A DNA stretch of 64,000 nucleotides from Aldrovandia affinis (lineage: Eukaryota > Chordata > Actinopteri > Notacanthiformes > Halosauridae): positions 2,976,001 through 3,040,000 of the forward strand of contig JAINUG010000114.1 of assembly GCA_029706075.1 (NCBI GenBank). Reading direction: 5' to 3'. Under the pieces are notes generated by a model. The model saw nothing but the letters and a program-made list of their open reading frames with translations, ran no database searches and was not told the DNA's origin. The number at the start of each line of letters is the position of its first letter. Position 1 is the stretch's first letter. Positions 1-11,502 of the stretch are shown here, piece after piece. Both the position numbers and the translations under genes were made by a program.

Positions 1-3000
1 TGGACTGGCTGCAGCAGGCCGAGGTGCTGTACTACAGCCTGGAGAAGAGCAATGCCGTTCCCCAGGTCAAGCACAACCCCTGGAGCCTCAAGTGTCACCA
101 GCAACACCTCCAGAGGATGAAGGAGAACGCCAAACACCGAAACCAATACAGTATCCTTTGCTTGCTTGATTAGCAGAGCCCTTCACAATAAAAACCAAGG
201 TGTGCTTCACTAGGTGCACTAGGTGGTTCTGTGCGGCTCAGTAGGTAGAGCATGGCGTTGGCAACGCTTAGGTTGTGGGTTCAATCCCCACTGGGACCAC
301 ATATACTGAAAAATGTATGCTTTCACTACTGTAAGTCGCTTTGGATAAAAGCGTCTGCTAAATGGCATATACACCCATGGCCAAAAGTTTTGAGAATGAC
401 ACAAATATTAATTTTCACAAAGTCTGCTGCTTCAGTTTTTATGATGGCAATTTGCATATACTCCAGAATGTTATGAAGAGTGATCAGATGAATTGCAATT
501 AATTGCAAAGTCCCTCTTTGCCATGAAAATGAACTTAATCCCCCCAAAAATATTTACACTGCATTTCAGCCCTGCCACAAAAGGAATAGCTGACATGATG
601 TCAGTGATTCTCTCGTTAACACAGGTGAGAGTGTTGATGAGGACAAGGCTGGAGATCACTCTGTCATGCTGATTGAGTTAGAATAACAGACTGGAAGCTT
701 TAAAAGGAGGGTGGTGCTTGAAATCATTGTTCTTCCTCTGTTAACCATGGTTACCTGCAAGGAAACACGTGCAGTCATCATTGCTTTGCACAAAAAGGGC
801 TTCACAGGCAAGGATATTGCTGCTAGTAAGATTGCACCTAAATCAACCATTTATCGGATCATCAAGAACTTCAAGGAGAGAGGTTCAATTGTTGTGAAGA
901 AGGCTTCAGGGCGCCCAAGGAAGTCCAGCAAGCGCCAGGACCGTCTCCTAAAGTTGATTCAGCTGCGGGATCGGGGTACCACCAGTGCAGAGCTTGCTCA
1001 GGAATGGCAGCAGGCAGGTGTGAGTGCATCTGCACGCACAGTGAGGCGAAGACTTTTGGAGGATGGCCTGGTGTCAAGAAGGGCAGCAAATAAGCCACTT
1101 CTCTCCAGGAAAAACATCAGGGACAGACTGATATTCTGCAAAAGGTACAGGGATTGGACTGCTGAGGACTGGGGTAAAGTCATTTTCTCTGCTGAATCCC
1201 CTTTCCGATTATTTGGGGCATCCGGAAAAAAGCTTGTCCGGAGAAGAAAAGGTGAGCGCTGCCATCAGTCCTGTGTCATGCCAACAGTAAAGCATCCTGA
1301 GACCATTCATGTGTGGGGTTGCTTCTCAGCCAAGGGAGTGGGCTCACTCACAATTTTGCCTAAGAACACAGCCATGACTAAAGAATGGTACCAAAACATC
1401 CTCCGAGAGCAACTTCTCCCAACCATCCAAGAGCAGTTTGGTGACGAACAATGCCTTTTCCAGCATGATGGAGCACCTTGCCATAAGGCAAAAGTGATAA
1501 CTAAGTGGCTCGGGGAACAAAACATCAAAATTTTGGGTCCATGGCCAGGAAACTCCCCAGACCTTAATCCCATTGAGAACTTGTGGTCAATCCTCAAGTG
1601 GCGGGTGGACAAACAAAAACCCACAAATTCTGACAAACTCAAGCATTGATTATGCAAGAATGGGCTGCCATCAGTCCGGATGTGGCCCAGAAGTTAATTG
1701 ACAGCATGCCAGGGCGAATTGCAGAGGTCTTGAAAAAGAAGGGTCAACACTGCAAATATTGACTCTTTGCATAAACTTAATGTAATTGTCAATAAAAGCC
1801 TTTGACACTTGTGAAATGCTTGTAATTATACTTCAGTATACCATAGTAACATCTGACAAAAAGATCTAAAAACACTGAAGCAGCAAACTTTGTGAAAACC
1901 AATACTTGTGTCATTCTCAAAACTTTTGGCCACGGCTGTACATAAATGGCATATATATATATATATATATATCATGTACTAGGTGTTCCTTCATTTGCTA
2001 GCAAAAAACAGTAGTAATTCGCTAGCAGCACTAACATTGTCTTTCACTTGCCGTACCAGTAGTGTTGTTCGCCATTCAAAAACTGTACTTTCATTTTCTT
2101 TGCAAACCAGCAAAGCCTCCTTCCACCCACACACCAGAAATGCAAATTAGTGGCACCCTTGCACACTAGCAACTCTTCAGGCAAACTGAATATTGTGTCC
2201 TTCTACTCACAACAGGATAAAGGAGGAACATGCTTTTACCCTTTTAAATTCGGAGCTTTGTTCTACTTAGGTTCTTTAAAATGACACAAAATGGACATAT
2301 TCTTCATATCTGTTCCCCTTCACCAGTGACTGAGTGTTCATCTACCCAAGAATGTAGCTACAGTACAAAGGGAAAGTGAGAGTGGGAGGGGCAGAGGCCC
2401 CTCTGTCTGCTGTCGTTGCGCCCTTGACTCACTTTCCCAGAATTCATCTTGCTGGAGAACCTGACATGGCGGCACACAGTGCCGTGCGTGCTGGACTTGA
2501 AGATGGGCACACGCCAGCACGGGGACGACGCCACCGAGGAGAAGAAGGCCACTCAGATCCGCAAGTGCCAGCAGAGCACGTCTGCCAGCATCGGCGTGCG
2601 GCTGTGCGGCATGCAGGTGAGCAAGGGGGCAGTGGGGGGCGGGCAAGGGGAATGGGCATCAAAGAAAGATGGGGAGTCAAAGAAAAATGTGCACAGAAAC
2701 AGTTGTTTAAAACAAATAATGCACGTAGAGTTAAAGGGGGTGGTGAATTGTCCCTGCAGGTGTACCAGTCTGACTCTGGGAAGCTGATGTTCATGAACAA
2801 GTACCACGGACGCAAGCTGACACTGCCCGGCTTCAAAGAGGCGCTCTTCCAGTTCTTCCACGATGGGCGGCGCCTGCGTCGCGAGCTGCTCTCCCCGGTC
2901 CTGCGGAGGCTGCGCGAGATGCAGGCGGCGCTGGAGGGCTGCGAGTCGTACCGCTTCTACTCCAGCTCCCTGCTCATCATCTACGACGGCGAGGCGGCGC

Positions 3001-3338
3001 GCGCCCAGCACCTGTGCCACCGCGGCGGGGAGGAGGGCGAGGAGGACGACCTGTCGGAGGAGGACGAGGAGGAGTACGACGACGACGAGGAAGAGGGGGG
3101 CGCGTTCACGTTCCCCTGCGGTGGTGCGGCGGCCGGTGGGGGGAGTGGTGGCGGCGGCGGGGTGGTCAGCCGGGCATCCAGGGGCGAGGGGGGCCCCCTG
3201 GTGGATGTGCGCATGATCGACTTTGCCCACACCACCTGCCGGCACTACGGCGAGGACAGCGTGGTGCACGAGGGCCAGGACAGCGGCTACATCTTCGGCC
3301 TGCAGAACCTGATCACCATCATCTCCCAGCTGGAGTAG
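1..3338 (+). CDS. ip6k2: Inositol hexakisphosphate kinase 2, last three exons (5' part outside window)
   Basis: IP6K enzymes phosphorylate InsP6 to the pyrophosphate InsP7 in nucleus and cytoplasm. Three coding exons are readable: 3-150 (frame enters from the left edge; donor GT at 151), 2441-2616 and 2760-3338 (TAG at 3336-3338), all with GT-AG borders and matching phases. The second exon carries the inositol-kinase signature [14 protein letters not shown] (PxxxDxKxG). The last exon has [10 protein letters not shown], the metal-binding MIDFAHTT and the C-terminus [27 protein letters not shown] and VVHEGQD fit IP6K2 better than IP6K1, from family knowledge. The linker before MIDFAHTT is unusual: about 25 mostly acidic residues followed by a glycine-rich stretch, encoded by very GC-rich DNA. 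Intron 1 holds a SINE and a Tc1 element. I am sure of the family and fairly sure of the paralogue; a/b ohnologue status is unknown. Confidence 0.95.
221..370 (+). repeat. tRNA-derived SINE in ip6k2 intron
   Basis: The head contains an A-box-like ggctcagtaggtagagc and a B-box-like gggttcaatccc. It is followed by the common fish SINE/L2 tail gtaagtcgctttggataaaa...gcgtctgctaaatgg. The Tc1 element at 372-1938 interrupts the tail, because further tail units (aaatggcatat) continue after it. It is not a functional tRNA: the acceptor ends do not pair and a non-tRNA body follows. Confidence 0.8.
372..1938 (+). mobile_element. Tc1/mariner element, near full length, in ip6k2 intron 1
   Basis: Terminal inverted repeats are visible at both ends: ggccaaaagttttgagaatg near 380, and its complement ending in cattctcaaaacttttggcc near 1932. 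TA dinucleotides flank it (370-371 and 1939-1940), the usual Tc1 target duplication. The repeats extend inward through a second conserved block (ctgcttcag / ctgaagcag). The internal transposase is broken, so the copy is not autonomous. Confidence 0.92.
747..1762 (+). pseudogene. Tc1 transposase, frameshifted, first catalytic Asp lost
   Basis: This is a DDE transposase of the Tc1 family. The likely start is the ATG at 747 ([10 protein letters not shown]), because the helix-turn-helix region follows directly; an upstream in-frame ATG at 711 adds only non-family sequence. Paired-like HTH domains cover roughly residues 1-110. The second catalytic Asp (FQHDGAPCH) and the Glu ([10 protein letters not shown]) are present. 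The first Asp is replaced by Ala: VIFSAESPF where the family has SDES. The frame breaks near 1641-1645 by a net one-base loss, and the remaining C-terminus ([13 protein letters not shown] to the TGA at 1760) reads in another frame. Inactive. Confidence 0.88.
1951..1972. repeat. AT dinucleotide microsatellite
   Basis: About eleven AT units lie just after the Tc1 insertion, probably grown from the SINE tail unit ggcatat. The rest of the intron up to 2440 shows no recognisable element. Confidence 0.85.
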
Positions 3339-4460
3339 CACAGCGCCGACTAGGCCACACCCCTCTGACTGACCGACTGATGAAGAGCGAGCTTGACCTG
3401 CACCTCCCACATATGCATCTGAGGCCACGCCTCCACTGATGGGGGCGGGGCTAGGGTGGGGCAGTGGGGGTAGCCAGGTAGAGGCGGAAGGGAATGTAAC
3501 TTCACCCACAGACTGAAAGGGACAAAACTGCCTCGTGTTTTGCTGGTTATCAGTTTGTTTTTTGGGTTTTCTTGTTGTTGGTGTTGTTGGTGTTTATTTT
3601 TTTGTATGTTTGCGCGTGTAGAAGAAAAGTTGAACAGATGTCTGATCTTCTTTCCACTTTTGTTTACTTGTCTAAGTGGTTCGTAGCCTCCTTTACTTTC
3701 TTGCACTGTTACATTTTTTTCCTTTTTATAAAACAAAGAAATTTACCGAACAAAGAACCTAAAAAGGTGTAAATAAAAACACAAGAAACCAATCATGGAT
3801 TCCTAATCTTCCCGGACCCTTCTGAACAAGAATGTTCTGTCAGACATCTCACATCTCTTAACCACCAGTTCTCAGCAACACACACACACACACACACACA
3901 CAAAGTATGTGTGCTGCTTTGGGGACTGAAACTAATTACATGAGTTGGAGAAACCTGAGTGTGAGAGAGTGATGGACTGGAAAGGAGGAGAAAGAAGGAG
4001 AGTGGGAGATGTGATTGAAAGAGAAGTGCCAGCCCTCTGACTCCCTGAGTGCTCCACCCCCAATGGGACCCTGGAGAAGAGGATGGAAGGATGAAGAGGA
4101 TATTAGGCAGAGAGAAAATTATTTCGGGGGAAGGGACAATATCAGACCCTTTTTTGTTTTCCCTCTTTATTTGTTGTTCTCCTGTGACCCCACCCCCCTC
4201 TTCATTCCTACAATAGTGACTAAGAGAGACAATATATTCAGATAAATTAGAGAGAGAATATAGATCTTTATTTATTATTTCATAAATAAAGAGAAATTTG
4301 AAGAAAAAAAACAACAACTGAGAATGGATAAAGACTACATTCCATGTTATTAATGGTATAATAATATTAATGACTATTGTTATTTGACGAGTTCAGATAC
4401 CTCTACCTTATATATCTGTATGTCAACAGTATGTTAGAGAATTAATAAAGACCTTTTTTG
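3339..4460 (+). other. ip6k2: ip6k2 3' UTR with two candidate poly(A) signals
   Basis: AATAAA occurs at 3772-3777 and 4444-4449, the second followed by a T/GT-rich stretch typical of a downstream element. A CA microsatellite lies at 3878-3902. No other gene is visible here, so this stretch is most simply the ip6k2 untranslated tail; the end is inferred. Confidence 0.6.
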
Positions 4461-4768
4461 TTTGTGTTCAATGCCCTTTTCTGTTTCTTTGGCTTTGGAG
4501 GTGTGCTTCTTGCAAAGAGAGGGGGGGTTAGGGGCTGTAGCTTCAGAGGGGTAGTAACTAGCTGGGGTAGGGGACATGGCACTGAGGGGCAGTGGTAGTT
4601 CGAACTTGATATTTTTGTGGGGGGTCTGGGGGGTACACTGATGCAGAATTGTGTTCATAATAGAAACAGAAAGATTCGTTTTTTGGTCACCAGCCTGACC
4701 TGTGGAGCCTCACCCTCACCCGCATGAAAATGTCTTTAAATGTTCATTAGTGAATTATTTTAATTTAT

Positions 4769-4948
4769 TTTACATTTTACATTTTAAGCATTTAGCAGAC
4801 GCTCTTATCCAGAGTGACTTACAAGATGTGCATTAATACAAGGTAAGAACAATCATAGTTAGCGCACAAGATCAGTGCAGTAAAACAGCAATAGACATAA
4901 TTGCAGGCGTCTGCGTATCATACCTGTAACACTGGGAAAGAAAAGGAA
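4769..4948 (-). repeat. L2-type LINE/SINE 3' tail
   Basis: The block acattttaagcatttagcag ... cttatccagagtgacttaca is the conserved 3' tail of fish L2-mobilised repeats, here inverted. The same block with its extension (gtgcattaatacaaggtaag ... cctgtaacactgggaa) recurs at 61908-62090, and in the opposite orientation at 31140-31305. Confidence 0.75.
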
Positions 4949-4949
4949 T

Positions 4950-7338
4950 TTTGAGCCAACAAGCCTTCTGAAACTGTTGTAAGAATCTTTGTATGCATGA
5001 GGCTATGTCTAAGTATTTAAAAACGATCAGCCATGGGGCCGGATGGACCAACCAGGATTAAACCAATTTTAGTTGACAGCTGATCTAGAATTAGTTCATC
5101 AAACGTTATGCTCAATCTCCAGTGACAACAATGGAGGTAAAACTACAGGCATTTTCAAAATTATTTTTTATCAGTCAGTTAAATCCCCTCGAGACAAATA
5201 GAGGTATAACAAAATTAAAGTAAATATTGGTTTAAACCAAAATACAATATTTAAAACCTGGTTTTTACCTGGTTCGGTGATATCTGTTGGATTCTGTTCT
5301 TTCACAATTTTTCATTTTAGATTTTCAGCTCCTACTTCACAGTTTTCAGCCATCAAACACACTTGCACGTCTACGCACATGCACCTGCTCAGCAACTGGA
5401 CATTCCAGCATCTTCCATTAAAGACCAGGTAAACAACTGTCACAGAAATAAGATCATTGGAGGCACAGGACCAAGCGGAGACTGTACTTGTGCTGGTAGC
5501 ATGTCTAGTGATATCACGAAACACTGGGAGACAGTGGCTCTTAGTCAGTTACAGTCAAGTACCAACCAGTTTTCGGCAGAGAAAGAGACAAAGTCTTTCA
5601 GAAACAAGTGAGTCACAACCTCCAGACATCGTCATCCACTACATAACTGTATCTGTACAATTTTATATACATCCACTTGATGTACTGTTTAACTACATCT
5701 ATACCATTATACACATCAACTGTGTGCACTGCATAACTGCATCCTACACATCTAACAGTCTTCTGACATACTGTCACTATATAACCAGGTTTATAGCATT
5801 ATGTACACATCCATTCACAGGAAAACCTGGGTCTGTACAGTCTATTACACAGAGTTATTGCTTATTGAATGACTGCAGTGTTGTATACACCTACTAAAAG
5901 TTTAACTGCATCTGTAGCATCAACATCCATTCCACCTACACACATCCGAAAACAGTGAAACTGGCTGTGGCCTTTCTTATAACCATGGAATTACCATGGT
6001 TTTGATGATTATTCAAATTCTCCCTCACTTACATAACAGCACACATCAAAGCTATAGTGTAAATGTGAGAGTCTATACAGCCTAGTCTAGTCTAGTCTAG
6101 TCTAGTCTTATCACCCTCTTGCACTATACTTTTGCTAACACTTTTTTTACTTAACATTTTTTTCTCCATATGTTTTTTCTCTCAGCTCCTTGGGTCTGTC
6201 TTTCAGTACATGAGTGTTTACTGTATGTGTGAGCAAGAGTGTACAATTCGTCTCAGTGTATTAGTATTCACTCTAAGCGTTTTTTGGGGAAAAGTATGCA
6301 CCAAACCATCATCGCACACAATAAATCCATATTGTAAAGTCTATATTTAACTGGTGTACCTGCATTTACAAACATGTCATGTGACAAAAGCAGGGGCTGC
6401 TGAATTTTGCCAGTTAGGCTCAATGCTGCAATTGATTACAAATATGAATGGAGAGAGTATTTCATACTCAAACATCCCTCTGTTATCATGAAGGGACGTT
6501 TGAGTATATAATCAATATTACCAAAACTTTTACCAATACAATTGCCCATATTACCAATACTTTAGATGTTGGATGACATAAAATATTTATTGGAACAGCA
6601 CAAAAAAGCTATTGAGTGCCTTCATGACATTTCCTTTCTTCTGGCTTATGGCGCATTCAAGTTTACAGTGGAGCTGTCCTCTCAAGGTTCAAATTTTCCA
6701 TTCTACTGTCCTATGTTCTGATGCTTATTTTGCTGTTGTGGTTATCTAGATAACTTTTAGTAAATAGCCCGCTAAATCAACAACTTGCAGAGATGCAATT
6801 TTTCTACACTCGCAGTAGATTGCAGCAGTCAATTTCCCCCATGTGTGTTTGTCTGTGAATGGGAGTGTGGACTGTGTATTGTGGACTGTATATGTGTGCA
6901 TTAGTAAGCTGGAGAGTGATTTTCTGTTGGTATAACAGTGGGAGTACATGTATCTGCCAGTTTGTCTTTCCCTTTGCCAGCAGGAGGGTCCTAGACTGTC
7001 AGTGTGCTAGTGGGAGTCTATGCACATACAGTTTGCAGTCTCCCCACTGCCTCCCAGGATTTATAGGTTGCCATGGCAAGTAGGCCAGTTTCATAACAGT
7101 AATAAATCCCTATGGCAACATCCCTATGCTGGTATTTTTAGTCCTTCTTAAGAACGGGGAAGACTTTGTGTTCCAGATACTCAAATGTTGACACAACATT
7201 TTAGGGCTGAGACCTTTGTAACTTTATTGGGGGAAGACCGTTGTGAGGGCAAAGAGACACACTTGGTTGGCGCTTACTGTATTTAAATTGCTTTTGTCCT
7301 TCTTTATACTTTCCATTCCACTAAACAATATAAAATAC
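4950..7338. other. Intergenic stretch without recognised gene
   Basis: I see no conserved coding exon. It holds a pentanucleotide repeat (tctag, 6083-6107) and a short hairpin at 6464-6507 (16-bp arms, one mismatch). Long open frames here have no recognisable family and no codon signature. Confidence 0.6.
6083..6107. repeat. (TCTAG)n microsatellite
   Basis: Five consecutive 5-bp units of tagtc/tctag. Confidence 0.85.
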
Positions 7339-7460
7339 AGGTAACTGCCTTAATAAAGGAAGCACCAACATAATGTGTCTTAATTAGGTGTTAATTGGGC
7401 TACCAGAACAGCTTCAATGTCCCTTGGTAATCATTCAGAATGGCTTTGTATTTATAGTAA
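7339..7460. mobile_element. Terminal fragment of a Tc1-like element
   Basis: The sequence ggtaactgccttaataaagg with gtgtcttaattaggtgtta closely parallels the left end of the longer copy at 58016 (ggtaactgccaaaataaagg, gtgtcttaatagggcgtta). About 120 bp remain. Confidence 0.7.
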
Positions 7461-10111
7461 AATTAATGAATTTACCATGCAAAGTGAGGTGCTTTAGATC
7501 GCTACACTATCCGAGGCTCCCATATGAGAGGAATTTTGATCTGAATATTGGTGTTAATGTTCATTTTAAAAAGAATACAGTGATCATAGTAAATTATGCA
7601 GCTGTCAGAGCTGATTTAATGGGGAAGTGTGGCTTTGTCTAAATCTGTTGCATTACATTTGATTAAAACCCCATAATAATCCCATTTCTTCCCATTTCAT
7701 GTGCATTTTTACAATAAATTCAATTTCAACAAAACATCTTCTCCCACAAAAATCTCACCATTCACCTGAGAGAGAAAGACCCAGAGCTCTAGTTTTATTT
7801 GTTGTGTTTTTTAAATAGATATGAATGTTAAGTGGGGGGATATTGACTTAGTTAATTTCAGTTACTTGCCTCTAACCATGCTGCTTTAGAATTGAAAACA
7901 GCAAATGTGCATTCCCTCTGCTGTGCATCTGAGCCCATGTTGATGGGCGACAGTATTGCAATTCCTTATGTAACCGGCTCACAAGGCACAGTGACTAGCG
8001 CTAAATTTAATAAAATCCTCCTCTCTTCTGTTTTCCCAGCAGTCAGAGATTATCGCCAGTGATGACAGGCTTTAGATGAATTAACTCCGAACCTTTTGGG
8101 ACTGTAGATCAAAAGTTATCTGTGGGTTTAAGCTACCAAAAAAGGCCTTTCATTGATACAAATGGAAGGGTTTTTTGAATCCTTGGAGATTTCTGGATTA
8201 AACAGAACCCGAAATGGGCTGCCGCAATTAACCACTGAGCCCATGAGCAAACACAAACTCAAAGATTTGTCAAGTATATCTCCTCTCATTTCATTCTCTC
8301 GAAGTGTGGCTGAGTCCGATCAGCTTTGCACTAAACATCTATAGTGATACTGTCTAATCTGTTCTGGTGCTTGTGGTTAACCATGAAAAAAAAAAAAAAC
8401 ATGAGAGCACTGGAGAGGAAACTGTGTTCATGCACACAGAATGTGGGCCAGTGCCATTGCCTTGTTGGACAGTACCAGATAGAACAGGATCTTGTCCAAC
8501 TGGTCTTTACATAAATCAATGATATTATATTAACGTAGTGTCATTATTTTTACAGGACTGGATTCTGATTCAAAATAGACTCACTCTACTTATGGGGGGA
8601 CAGAGGGGTTGGAACAAGACAGTGACCAGCATTACCTGGGCAGAGATGAGATGAGAAGTGGCCATGACAGCACCATGCCACAGGTCATGGATGCCCTACA
8701 GACGATGGAGGTCACATCCATTCTGGCTGCCTGGGAAGGGAGAGAGAGAAGTGGAGTGAAAGAGTGACCAGGGGTATCAATAACGAGAATCTTACATAAC
8801 TGCACCGTGATGTCATCATCTCTAATTCAGAGCAGCAATTAGCTAGAGGCTGCTGTCAGAGCTTGTGCACTGGACATCAACGAGGGTTCAAAATAGCCCA
8901 AATAATGTTATTAGTGCAGTAGGATACAGCGCTGGACCTTGTAAAGGCACTCTACCTGTAAACATTTTAAATCTCATACTCAAAAGTAGAATCACCACAA
9001 GATTCTTGTTTTTCACATGTCTGTATATAATTTTTTTCCTCAAAATTCTGTAAATCCTTTGTAAATTCTCTCTCTCTATCTCTCTCTCTCCAGACACACA
9101 CACAGACACACAAAAAATAAGAAGGAGTAGGTCTGCTCAAAGCACATGTGTACGTGTGTGCGTGTGTGTGCTGCCAGTACATGTACACGGGACGTACTGT
9201 AGTGTGTAAGCACTTCAATCCCATATTGGTATGTTGACCCAAAACAATGCCAAAGAACTGGAAGACCAAGCGATACATTTTCTAGAAAAAATCTAGACAG
9301 GCTTCCTGCCTAGTAATGCCCCACTCCCCCACACTGTGAGAACAACATTACTTACATAACCTGTACTCCGGCTTCTTGCTTTTCCAATGGGGATGCAAGA
9401 GGCAAAGGAGACAGCTGGCGATCTACTTAGATTCGGTGTATTCCTGAAATAAAATGCTGGGATGAAGGGTTCACTGGGAGAGGGTGAAGGGGAGGGGGAT
9501 AAGGCAGGAAAAGGATGAATGGGATTTGTGTCTCTCTTGGCTAATAAAATAGTTTGTTTCTAAGTTATTGTTCTTGGTCACTTCAAAAAAAGATGTATAA
9601 GTACTATTAAGCAATCAATATGTAAGGGAGAAAGACAGAGAGAGAGAGAGGGTGAGAGAAAGAGAGATACAGAGAGAAAGAGAAATACAGGGGCATTTTT
9701 GGAGGGCAGAACTAAACAGAATATAATGAAGTCGGTAAAAATAAGGGTGAATTGAAAGGAAACTTGGCAGAGGACCAGGTCTGTCTCCCCCAGAGCCAGG
9801 TGCTCACTGATGGGTGCTTATCTCTGCAGAGCTCAAGAGTGTGTGTGTGTGTGAGAGAGAGAGAGCAATGAAAGCACACTGTGAGTCACCGCAGGCCTCC
9901 CCACCTTGGTTGACGCTGTATTTTAGCTGCTTCTAAAAATAAGAAAATAAATCCTTCTTATCTGGAGCGGACGCAAATTGGAGGGCCGCTTCCCTCATGG
10001 TGTGCTCTGGCTCTCGGATCAGCTTCCCATACTCCATCTTCATTGAGTTGAGCATGTTTGCATATCTCTCTGTGTGTTTGTACATGTGTGTCCAGTACTG
10101 TATGTGTTTGA
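7461..10111. other. Intergenic stretch, simple repeats only
   Basis: No recognised gene. It contains purine- and pyrimidine-rich low-complexity runs (9067-9090, 9640-9690) and GT/GA runs near 9840-9865. A short open stretch at 8592-8765 after one TAG (including QVMDALQTMEVTSILAAW) reads well but matches no family I know and lacks a convincing splice context. Confidence 0.5.
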
Positions 10112-10890
10112 TTATGTGAGCATCCTCCTTACATGTAAGCAATGTCTGAGCCAGGACTCAGTGGTCCTGACTTCTCTGGGGAGCTCATTCCACCACTGAT
10201 GGGCAAAGAGTAGAGAAGAGATATGACTGGGACAAGAGACCATTCTGGAAAGTGGTGACGAGGCAACCAGAGTTTGCAGAGCAAAGTGGTCTATGGTCAG
10301 CAGTGTATGGTTTGATAATAGATTATAGGTAAGAGCATGCAGTTCCTCTTGCTGCACTGTAAGCTAGAACCACAGTTTTGTATTTTATCTGAAAAATAAC
10401 TGGTAACCAGTGAAAAGAGACAAGGCATTGAGGTGTGACGTCCAAGTATTTTGGATGGTTATGAATTAGAAGAGCAGCTGGACTAATTATCCAATTTGAT
10501 ATATAAGTGAGGCAATCTTTGATGCATGAGACAACATGCACATCAGGGGTGGGAAGGAGAGTAAAAGCTGGGTATTGTCAGCATAGCAGTGATAGGAGAA
10601 GCCATGGGAGGATATTATTTAGCTAAGAGATTTTGTGTACAACGAAAACAGGAGGGGAACAAGGACGGATCCCTGTGGGACTCCTGTGGTAATATTGAAA
10701 CAGATCCACACCAGTTTATCTGGTAAGAGTGGTCAGAAATGTAAGATGAGAACCATTTGTGGCCATTGCCTAGGGTTGACAAGGACCTGATGGTCAACTG
10801 TATCAAAGGCAGCAGAGGGAATAGAATAAGTACAGAGGACAAAGAGGCCACTTTATCAGATTTCAGCACCCCAGTCACAGAGAGAGGAGC
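10112..10890 (-). mobile_element. Degenerate L2-like LINE reverse transcriptase fragment
   Basis: The complement encodes scattered L2-type pieces in shifting frames: LVSFHWLPVIFQIKYKTVVL with AYSAARGTACSYL (10323-10430), and WWNELPREVRT near 10180. Upstream remnants (GNGHKWFSSYISDHSYQ, PQESHRDPSLF) correspond to the palm region. Many frameshifts; dead. Confidence 0.75.
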
Positions 10891-11189
10891 CGTCTCGGTT
10901 GAGTGGCTAGGCTTGCAGCCAGATTGATTAGTTCAACAGGGGTTAAAGCCAGAAAAACTTCCATGACTGTCTGCGGGCTTGGGCCAGGCATCAGTGTGGC
11001 ATCAGTGTGTGCGTCTCCCACGATGATCACCAAGGCAGCAGCATTCCTGATCTACAGGGCAATGCTTCTACGTACATGCCCAAGGAACACCTTGGAACTC
11101 TTATGATGTCATAAAGTGGATATCTCATGGAACTGTTGAGGGAGACAGGAGACTTTTGTTATTAGTGCAGTAATTGTAGGCTACCAGCT

Positions 11190-11345
11190 CTGATTGGCAC
11201 TCGATCTCCTGTAGTTCTGTGGACTGTAGGCTGTAAAATCACTGGGTCATAGGCGCTTCAGCTGCAGTGCTCCTGGTGTGTGGATGTGGGTGGCATAGCA
11301 GTAACTGGAGTGGCACAATTGCCAATCCCATATTGGGGTAAAAAG
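11190..11345. repeat. Dispersed SINE-like repeat, copy 1
   Basis: It shares gcttcagctgcagtgctcct and ggtggcatagcagtaac with 39100-39395, and the more diverged cggctgcaggtgacac and attccacattgg blocks with 54040-54360. Its tail (cccatattggggtaaaaag) ends at the truncated Tc1. The family is unnamed here. Confidence 0.65.
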
Positions 11346-11502
11346 AAAAAAAGGAAAAAGAAAATGCTTTCAATGCTTTAGCAATGTTTTTATACCCTTC
11401 CCCAGATCTATGCCTCGATACAATTCTATCTCTGAGGTCTATGGAGAGTTCCTTGGACTTCATGGCTTGGTTTTTGCTTTGACGTGCACTGTGAACTGTG
11501 GG
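11346..11502 (-). mobile_element. Left half of a Tc1 element split by a LINE
   Basis: The complement encodes a Tc1 transposase N-terminus (MKSKELSIDLRDRIVSRHRS, start at 11463) and its 5' leader up to gaactgtggg at 11502. The matching leader sequence resumes at about 14655 (ccttatatagataggtgtgt), as expected for one Tc1 cut by a later insertion. The inner side is truncated by the repeat ending at 11345. Confidence 0.75.

Noticed and set aside
236-300. tRNA gene in the ip6k2 intron
   Set aside because: It has box A and box B, but the ends do not form an acceptor stem and it runs into a SINE body and tail.
2863-3216. Arg-rich open frame in ip6k2 exon 3
   Set aside because: Same GC-rich exon read out of frame.
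2553-3509. Long antisense reading frame across the last ip6k2 exon
   Set aside because: It is the shadow of the GC-rich sense exon; no conserved domain, and the sense strand clearly encodes IP6K.
3793-4317. 174-codon minus-strand frame
   Set aside because: It crosses a CA microsatellite and the ip6k2 3' UTR; low-complexity protein with no family.
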